Source: Grifola frondosa
Taxonomy: Eukaryota; Basidiomycota; Agaricomycetes; Polyporales; Grifolaceae
Assembly (NCBI GenBank): GCA_001683735.1
Contig: LUGG01000015.1
Location: 310,001 to 374,000 of the forward strand
Length of the DNA: 64,000 nt
Reading direction: 5' to 3'
The position numbers and the translations under genes are program-made. Numbering within the stretch: position 1 is the stretch's first letter; each line of letters opens with the position of its first letter. The notes beneath the pieces were generated by a model. That model was not told where the DNA came from and did not search any database. It worked only from the letters and a program-made list of their open reading frames with translations. Shown here one piece after another: positions 56,832 to 64,000 of the stretch.

Positions 56832-59800
56832 TCACTCCTCTTCCTCATCGTCATCACCGTCTCCTTCGTCCTCAGATACCTCCAGCCCAGTCTGACGCAT
56901 CCGCTCTTTATCACGTCGGCGCTTACTATTGAGCTCGTCTAGCAGCACGAGGAGATCTTCTTGTTCTTTCTCTACTTCCCGACGCTTATCCTGAGCACCG
57001 TTGAGCTGTTCAGTGAGCGACGAGATCTGTAGTTGTAGTGCTTCTCGCTGTAAGATGTCATCGAAAGAGTGAGGTGTGAGTGGGCTGAAAACAGAATCAT
57101 AGACGAAGGCGGACCTCGTCGGAGGCTGTGGTCAAACCCTTCAGCTGACCCTGCAGCGATTCGATCTCGGCTGCTTGTTTGCGGATGACATCTCTCAAAG
57201 AGGACACCAGCATGGCCGTCTCCGCACCTTGCCCTGTACACGCGTTAATGATATCATTCCGGAGAGAACTGCAATGCAATTACCTGCGTTGGATGATAAC
57301 GAATTTGGATCTACAGCTATACCCTTCTGTACCGTATCTAGGCGCCCGTTGTTCAGCAAAAACCAACGTAAAATAGTGCAGAAGGACTTACAATAATTCG
57401 ACTTCCAGAAATCTACAAATGCCCAATCGAACCAGATCTCTCCCTCCTCAATTTCAGGCTTCGGCGGTCCGGCCGCCATCGGTTGATGTGGAGGCGTGTG
57501 GGAATGAGGGTATGGAAGGACAAAGGTATCAGGCCCTATTGCCTTGAACCGGTCGTCGTCCCGAAGATGCGTAATGCGTCCACCCAGCATGTCAATGCCG
57601 AGACGTGTGAGTATGGGGTGTATAGTTGTTCTGATATCAAAAACTAATTTAGCGGATCACCATGCAAAAGGGACAGATACAATGTACCGAGTGATTTCGC
57701 CGGGCTCCCTATTGAATTCGTAACACACTCCCAGGAGGAAAGCACACAAGCCAGGAATCACCGCATCTGTATCGGCTATTTGGTTTATCGGTTCAACAAG
57801 CTATAAACAGAAACAGATTCAGCCTTATCTCAGCGGCGCACTCAAAAGACGGAACGCACCACACCTAATGCCCCCGCCTCTAGGAACACTCGTACCGCAT
57901 GTGGATCGTCCCATAGCCATTGTATGAGCAAGCATAGGTACCCCACGAGCAGCCTATTCCACTCTCTTGCCTCCCGATCGGGAGTATCCGGTCGTCCGCG
58001 TGCCAGAAATGCAAGAGAGAGGTGCTCGCTCAGAATTTGTAACAGAGTCTGAGGCTCGTCAGCGTCATTTGCCTCGGGCTCGGTCGTCTCTGGTGGGGGT
58101 CCGCCATCTGCAGGAACGAAGAATCCGGAATTTCCTGTTGCAGATGATGCGGCATGTGGGATGATGGAATGTGCGAGTGTTTTTGCTCGAGGAGAGGAAC
58201 GGAGAAGGTGGGCGAAAAGGAGGGTGGCAAGATGAGTGGATGTTATGGAAGAGATAATGAGAGGCGAGATGGGTGGTACAGTCAGAGCATATAGTAAAGG
58301 TGTTACTGGCGCAGGCTCCGAGGATCCTGTATGGATCTCAGTTCGAGACTCATCAGAGAAAGAACGAACGAGCCAACCTTGTGGGGATATCATTGCCTGA
58401 ACAATTGCTTCTGAAATCTCCTCCTTCTGCACGAAATTCTGCGGTGATGTACATCAGCATATTTCAGTTGTATTTACCATCTACAGCACCTACCTGAAAC
58501 AAGCCCAACGCAGCACCTCTCAACTCCAGTCCTTCCTTGGAGCGCCGCTCTCCTTCGATCATACCATTATACTCGCCGTGAAGGATGAGTTCTACAACAG
58601 CATCGAGCGCAGAGGCGGGCTCAAGGCGGTCCCACTTTCTCCATTTGTGTCTGGTACAGGCACATATGGCGTCACCACCATCTCAGCGATGGGAAGCCCA
58701 GAGAGATTTGAGGGAAGAAGGCGCAGAGCCTGAGTCTTCAGAGACGTCGGTGCATTCGAGGCTAGGCCGAGCTCCAGCAGGCAACGCGTGGACGCAATTG
58801 CCAACGCGTCTTGCGTCTTGAAGGCCGTTAGCATACACACGGTATTATTTCGGAGCTCGCACTCACGCCGGCGCTACGAGCAAGTAGACCAATGACGCCG
58901 ACCACGAGCGCAGCATTTGCGCGTTTCTGTGGTATGTCCCAGAGCTGCAGCGCAAACTGCTGTGGTGCAGGCGCGTCGAATGGAAGCCCTGGCGGGAATC
59001 CAAGAACGGATAGAAGCATTGGCGGAACGGGCGATGCGCGAAGATAGCTCTGGGAAGTGTTCAGCTTTTAATCTCGCTTGAACAAGGAAGATGTATACTT
59101 GATTTGACTGGTTGAAACGTAGCAGGCCGTCAACACATGCGAGAGCATTCTGTACCACCACACCGCCCTCGATGCCGCCTTCGCTCGCGACGATGTTAAA
59201 GAGCTTCTCAAACGCGCCTTCAAACGCCAGAATTTTCTGAATTTCAGGACTTTGAGAGATGAGTGATTGCACGGTAAAGATGGCCTCTGCAAGGAGATTC
59301 AAGTAAATAATCAAACAATGCGGTGATTACATAGCCTAGTGAAAAGTTCATTCTTCCATGACAAAACCAACCGCTGCTAAACCCATAGTACCATCGCAGA
59401 ATATTCCAAGAAAGACCTTCTCAAATAATGCCTCTGCCAGACATACCATTACGGATAATTTCCCGCTTCTCTTCAAGCACGGAAACAATACTTGTCACGC
59501 CTACAGGTGCCTTCAGGAAGTAGCTCTGCACGACCTGCCGTCGGTTCTGTAGGAGTGTCGCCAAGAACTGAAGCGCCGAATAACGCAAGTAGAACGAGTG
59601 GTCCGCCAGCAGTGCAAAGAGTTTGTGCACGATCTTCTCATCAGAGAGAACATGATCTGTATTCTTGAAGCCGGTCTCTCGTGCCTCCGCGCTCGCGTTA
59701 TCGTCGACTTCGCAGAGGATGTTCAGGGTCTCGAGCACAGCCTTGCCAATGTCCGCATCGACATCTGCGTCGTTCTGGAGGACTTCGAGAAGACCGTGGA

Positions 59801-59990
59801 GCGCACGGTCGCCTACGTCTTCCTTGCAGTCGCGAGAGAGACCTTTCAGAGAGAGGACAGCAGCGCGGCGGTCGGCGAGGAGAGTTGAGGGAGAGAGACG
59901 GTCCGCAAGACGAGCGATTGTATCTGCCGGAGACTGAGGAGCTCCTGTGGGTCCACGAAGGGCAATATAAGTCTGAGAGAGGAATTCCAT
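56832..59990 (-). CDS. USO1: Vesicle tethering factor Uso1/p115
   Basis: Start at 59990: MEFLSQTYIALRGPTGAPQS, the typical Uso1 N-terminus, then DTIARLADRLSPSTLLADRR and AVLSLKGLSRDCKEDVG. The armadillo-like head continues with LRYSALQFLATLLQNRR (about 59590-59540), EAIFTVQSLISQSPEIQKIL, VVVQNALACVDGLLRFNQSN, PLIISSITSTHLATLLFAHLL and LGVCYEFNREPGEITRTTIHP. A coiled coil follows (LRDVIRKQAAEIESLQGQL, about 57200-57140; LQISSLTEQLNGAQDKRREVE, about 57040-56980), and the protein ends in an acidic Glu/Asp run at 56832. It tethers ER-derived vesicles to the Golgi through Rab1/Ypt1. The coiled coil is far shorter than in yeast Uso1, closer to metazoan p115. Confidence 0.9.
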
Positions 59991-60208
59991 GAGAAGAACT
60001 CTTTCGTCGAGCGAGACGATTTCCACACCGCCGAGTGCATCGTTTCACACGTCGAGCACGCTGCACGACGCGACGGCCATCACGTGCCGACACCGCAGTG
60101 GGCGCTTAGGTCAGCTCGCTCAGCGCTGCTCCAAGTCTCCTGCCTTCCAACATTGAAATCCTCTGACAACGAGTGCGTATCACCTAACGACCAAACATAT
60201 TTCCAGCT
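59991..60208. promoter_or_regulatory. Short divergent promoter shared by USO1 and the RS-rich gene
   Basis: Only 218 bp separate the two start codons on opposite strands, so both promoters must overlap. I see no convincing TATA box. Confidence 0.55.
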
Positions 60209-61508
60209 ATGGCAGGCAGGGAAGATGACACATACCGCTCCAAAGAACCCCGCAGAAGACGAAGTCGCAGCCCACTTCGTGACGAGCGGGATCGTTCACG
60301 AGACAGAACCAGGATACGCAATAGGTCAAGAGAACAGGAGAGAGACAGGGAATACGACGATAGAGATTATCCGCGCCGCTGGATGTCTCGGTCACCCCTA
60401 GCATATACCCGTCCTCTTCGCTCAAGGTCGAGGTCGCGGTCCCGTGAGAGACGGTCGCGTTCTCGCAGTCCACGAATACGGCAGGAACCCTCTCAGTTGC
60501 CCTCACCGACAGCTTTGCGGGAAGACACACGCGACAGGCGTGATCGCAGACGAGGAAGGTCCCTATCCCGTTCACCTACAGTGGAGAGCGGTGGAGAGCG
60601 GCGGAAGGAGAGACGGAGGCAGCGATCGCGTTCTGTGTCCAGTTCTTCGTCCACTTCATCGGATCGCAGGAGACATAAACGGCGGAAAGAGAAGCATAGA
60701 AAACACAGTAGGAGTAAAAGTCGTGACCGAGAAAAGAAGGAGCGCAAGAAGGAAAAAAAGGAGAAGAAAGACAAGAAGGTATGTTGTATTTTCGTTATGC
60801 GCTTGTTGGTGACGAATTTCATGTTTGTATGTCAGAAGGTTAAGAGCGGTGCCGTCAGCCATCAATGGGGCAAATACGGCCTGATTAACGAAACTGAGTA
60901 CGTCTATTATGTATGGCCCGCTGAACTGCAAATCATCTAATATCGTTTGCGGTACAGCTTATACAACAAAGAGCAAGAGTTCCGCGCGTGGCTTGTAGAA
61001 GAACGCAAAATCAATCCTGAGACAATCTCGAAGGACCAAACGAAGAAAGAGTTCGCGAAATTCGTTGAGGACTACAATACAGGTGCGTGTGCCGCTCTGT
61101 TACTAGCCCCGTCGTCCACTTAACTTGATTATGTTTTCTCTTCCCAGCAACCCTCCCGCACGAGAAATTCTACCATATGGAAGCATATGAGCGGCGCATG
61201 TCCGCGTTGCGCGCTGGGGAGTACGTTCCCCCTCCAAATGACTCATACGACCCTCTGCGGATATGCGAGCGCATGAGAGCACACACAAGCGTCGTGCTAT
61301 TGAGCGAGAGACATATATGAGCAAGGAGCAGCTGATGAGCTGGAGCTGAGGAGAGTGCAGAACGAGCGAATCGAGGTACGTTGGCTCTTATCATCGTACT
61401 GCTTAGCGCTGACCGCATATTTAATAGGCGGGAAAGATGAAGCTTCTCGGTATGGATATCAAGCACAACATGGGTGTACGCATGGATGGGACAGTGTTTG
61501 ATGGATAA
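60209..61508 (+). CDS. RS-rich nuclear protein with conserved C-terminal block
   Basis: Start at 60209 (MAGREDDTYRSKEPRRRRSR). The first 190 residues are a dense Arg/Ser and then Lys-rich region (up to about 60778), as in SR-type splicing factors. After an intron comes the conserved part: KSGAVSHQWGKYGLINETE, FRAWLVEERKINPETISKDQ, KKEFAKFVEDYNT, then LPHEKFYHMEAYERRMSALR and, in the last exon, GKMKLLGMDIKHNMGVRMDG. The stop is at 61506. This C-terminal block occurs in a eukaryotic family of RS-rich nuclear proteins, but I cannot give it a name with confidence. A role in splicing is inferred from composition. Two bases are missing, near 61250 and 61340. Confidence 0.75.
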
Positions 61509-61857
61509 AAGGATCCACACATATTCGGTGGTATCTTCCAGGGGTGGTGTTCTGTTTATCATTTTGTGCCGTTGGTTCGTTTGTAACGTAGTTTAGCGTT
61601 GTTGTATGATTTTTGATTCAGACGAACCCACGTGAAGACATACGGAATGTCTGGGTTGAAATGAATTTATGACCGCCGTCTAAATCTTTGGAAAGCGGCA
61701 AGAAGACAGTTGTGTTCAGAAAAGCATTCGTAGACTGCACACCATGATGTGTAACAATGCCGGAGAACATAAACTGTGATTGAGAGAGGATATACGATAA
61801 AGCACTGAGCGAAAGCAACATCGACAATACAGGGGAATTAAGACACGTCTATCACAT
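61509..61857. other. Convergent intergenic gap
   Basis: It lies between the 3' ends of the RS-rich gene and the CHY-finger gene. No coding signal. Confidence 0.4.
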
Positions 61858-62465
61858 TCAATCCGAGGCATCTTGTGTGAATATGGAGCGTTTGGTATCT
61901 TGTCGGACGCGTTCGTCTTTCAACATCCTAAACGCAAGTACGTTAGTCTGCCACATAAATTCTTCGGGAACATCTGCATACCGCGCGTTTATCCTGGGAT
62001 CATCGCCCTCAACACCAATTACAGCTTGTGGTGTTTTCGCCTCGATAACCTGTTACACAATGGTCAAATGAGAAAGCATCGTCCTCATCAGGTATTACAC
62101 TCACGTAGTGATTGTCGCAATGTGGACAGTATTCATCGCTCTCCTCGTAATTGGACATATCCTTCCTGAATGCTTTCTTGCATTTCTTGCACATGAACGC
62201 CATCTCCGTGGTCTTCGCCAGGGGGTGGTCCTGCGCTTCGGCGTGACATTCCGCACAATCAAACCACTGCTTGCAGCATGGCGCGCGGATCGCGACTTGC
62301 GCATTCAGAATATGTTTGCTGCATCAGAAAGCAAGGTCGGCATGCGTCTGCGAAAGAGTCTGTCTGCTCCAGGATCCTGTGAGGTTCTAACAGATTGCGC
62401 ACAGTGGTAGACTTTTCATAGATCCCGAAGCAGACGGAAATAACATAGAGAGACACTGACCACAT
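61858..62465 (-). CDS. CHY zinc-finger protein
   Basis: The CHY-type cluster is clear: KHILNAQVAIRAPCCKQW, FDCAECHAEAQDHPL, MAFMCKKCKKAFRKDMSNY and DEYCPHCDNHYV, giving the expected series of Cys/His zinc ligands. An intron of about 55 nt (starting near 62088, donor gtgagt) joins to a C-terminal exon VIEAKTPQAVIGVEG, RINARYADVPEEFMW and the end RSIFTQDASD (stop at 61858). Relatives include fungal small CHY proteins such as yeast Hot13, which helps keep intermembrane-space Tim proteins zinc-free; that role is a family guess. The start is inferred: a five-base first exon ATGTG (62465-62461) and an intron to 62319 would give MCKHILNAQ, the expected start. Confidence 0.78.
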
Positions 62466-62808
62466 AGCGAGGAGAGCTATTGCAAGTCGGAGATGCAAGT
62501 TGGTAGGAGCCACGAGGTGGTTTGGGCAAGACTCGGCCACGCGCATTCAGTCACAGCACGACGGTGACCACGGTCTCTTCCATACGTCGACCAAATGCTT
62601 CAGTCTCGACGACCGACATCCCAGAAACGCTGTCAACAACGACAAAGCCTCGTGTCTTTACCATAGAAATATATTCCTACGCTGCTGTAGACTGCGAGAC
62701 GCTCGGCATCACCGGCGGATATCGCAATTCTCATACTGCACCCTCGCCGCTAACGTAGATTTCTCCACTTTCATTTTCTGCCGTTTTGGCCCCCTTCAGT
62801 GTTCATGC
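62466..62808. other. Divergent promoter region
   Basis: It lies between the CHY-finger gene and the Ser/Thr-rich protein. Short frames cover it on the plus strand but end before the supported start at 62809. Confidence 0.4.
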
Positions 62809-64000
62809 ATGGCGTGCACCCCGACGCCGACGGAGACTCGTTATGCCACGCTAACGTCGAGCAGCACGACCACGTCGCTCTCCGATAGCGTCACGTCGCT
62901 GCCGGCAGTCCTGACGACCCTGGTCTCCGAATCTTGTTTGCTGCTGTCGACGGATAGTGCAAATGTGACGACGTGTATCTCGACGACGGACGTGTCTCTG
63001 GTTAGCACGCTTGATGGTCAGTGAGTTGTCTGGTTTATTTGCTCTTCTGGGTGCGGGATCCTGCGGCGGTGCATCCACATTGCTGGTGCTGAGTTGCTAT
63101 TGAGGTTTTGTGCAGTTTTACGTTCATCTTTTCTTGCGTTCGACGTTCCGGTGAACGCGCACTCGTCGTTGCAGTCTGGAATCTAGAATTGTTTGATGTG
63201 TTCCTTGTCAGGCATTCCCTTCCTTTACTCTGGTACCCAATACCGCATTTGCGGCTGTCATCATACTGCGCAGCGTTCCTAGAGATGATTCATCTACGGA
63301 GTCAGAATGGCGCCAGCATGATGTCCGCACTTCTGGGGTAAAGCATCTGTATGGAATGTCTGTTGAGGCAGCAGAGCCCTATATTTTTCCAGCTAAGTTT
63401 CTCGAAGCCCTTATTCGCGGGGTACAACGTAGCAGAAACCCCGTTTCATGTTGTTCCTTCTCTTGCGATCGCAGGGGATTCACCTTGCCGTTGGCGCAAA
63501 GACGTGTCCCTCGGGAACAGTTTCTGATATGTTTCGCAAGACAAACCCCAGGAGAATGGTGCACAGATTCTCCGTAGCCAGTGTCATTCTTCCCTTTCTG
63601 CGCTTGACGGTGGTTTCTAGGCGTACAATTCTTCCCCATATACTTTCTTTCTGGTAATCGACTTGCCGGCCGAGATTGCTGATGCATGACATCTTATTTT
63701 TTTTCAGTCGGTGGAGATAGCACTGTTCAAGTTCCAGTCATACTCACCATTCCAATCACACGAACTGAAGCCACCGAAACTCTGTTCTCGCCATGCCCCA
63801 CCACCGACTCCAACACGGATGATTCATCCAACTCTCTTTCGAACACAACCACCGTCTCTCCTTCTAACCCTCCATCATCACCGTCATCCCCACAAACTTC
63901 CCACACATCATTGACTTTTACGGCGTCCTCATCCTCGGCCACAACATCCTCATCCACGACATCCCCTCCGACACCGTCACCCACCACCCCCGTGCCCACG
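62809..64000 (+). CDS. Ser/Thr-rich secreted or surface protein, 3' end missing
   Basis: Exon 1 (62809 to about 63015) encodes MACTPTPTETRYATLTSSST and a Ser/Thr-rich stretch with cysteines in SESC and TTC. A donor gtcagtgag follows, and an acceptor tttttttttcag ends at 63707. The second visible exon reads GGDSTVQVPVILTIPITRTE, ETLFSPCPTTDS and then a mucin-like Ser/Thr/Pro tract that stays open to the window edge. Such proteins in Agaricomycetes usually continue into a transmembrane helix (Mid2/WSC-like layout), but that part is not in the window. The start has no strong hydrophobic leader, so export by a classical signal peptide is uncertain, or an upstream exon is missing. The intron of about 690 nt is unusually long here and may hide another exon. 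Confidence 0.6.

Noticed and set aside
1..64000. Transposons, CRISPR arrays, prokaryotic operons, tRNA genes
   Set aside because: No transposase, reverse transcriptase or integrase motif, no regularly spaced repeat array and no convincing tRNA box B was seen on either strand.

Overview
The window is a gene-dense stretch of a filamentous fungal nuclear genome, almost certainly an agaricomycete basidiomycete (polypore-like, inferred). Genes are split by many short GT-AG introns of about 50-70 nt, lie on both strands and are separated by short intergenic gaps. Families include Elongator subunit 1, Uso1, CWC15, EFG1, a DH-BAR-SH3 RhoGEF, basidiomycete-type BTB proteins and a basidiomycete multi-pass membrane family. 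I saw no tRNA, rRNA, CRISPR array or recognisable transposon.

Layout. The left edge (14-448) holds the first exon of a gene that leaves the window. A CoA-transferase family III gene (SUGCT-like) follows at 1.3-3.3 kb. From 3.3 to 12.0 kb is the most unusual part: four tandem same-strand paralogues of a small secreted six-cysteine protein, each with a TATA box. The first two sit in a duplicated block of about 2.3-2.5 kb whose left end lies just upstream of the CoA-transferase start. A BTB gene (13.7-14.8 kb), a RhoGEF (15.9-18.7 kb), a truncated BTB relic (19.9-20.5 kb) and an FAD-linked oxidase with a very large low-complexity insert (20.7-23.7 kb) follow. Next are a multi-pass membrane protein, EFG1, an aldo-keto reductase, two MYND-finger paralogues placed tail to tail, and ELP1 (35.1-40.5 kb). 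From 41.4 kb come an atypical SDR, a DUF1479 dioxygenase-like protein, a saccharopine-dehydrogenase-like reductase, CWC15, an almost intact BTB copy, a MoCo-sulfurase-like PLP enzyme, USO1, an RS-rich nuclear protein, a CHY zinc-finger protein and the 5' part of a Ser/Thr-rich surface protein.

The genes do not form one pathway. Housekeeping genes (rRNA processing, tRNA wobble modification, splicing, Golgi transport, Rho signalling) are interleaved with oxidoreductases and family-expanded genes. One caveat governs the annotation: almost every long gene, conserved housekeeping genes included, needs at least one single-nucleotide correction, usually one missing base, to keep its frame. This looks like assembly or base-calling deletion error, so frameshifts alone should not be read as pseudogenisation here. 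Exon boundaries were read by eye; gene ends given by a stop codon are firm, and starts are inferred where noted.
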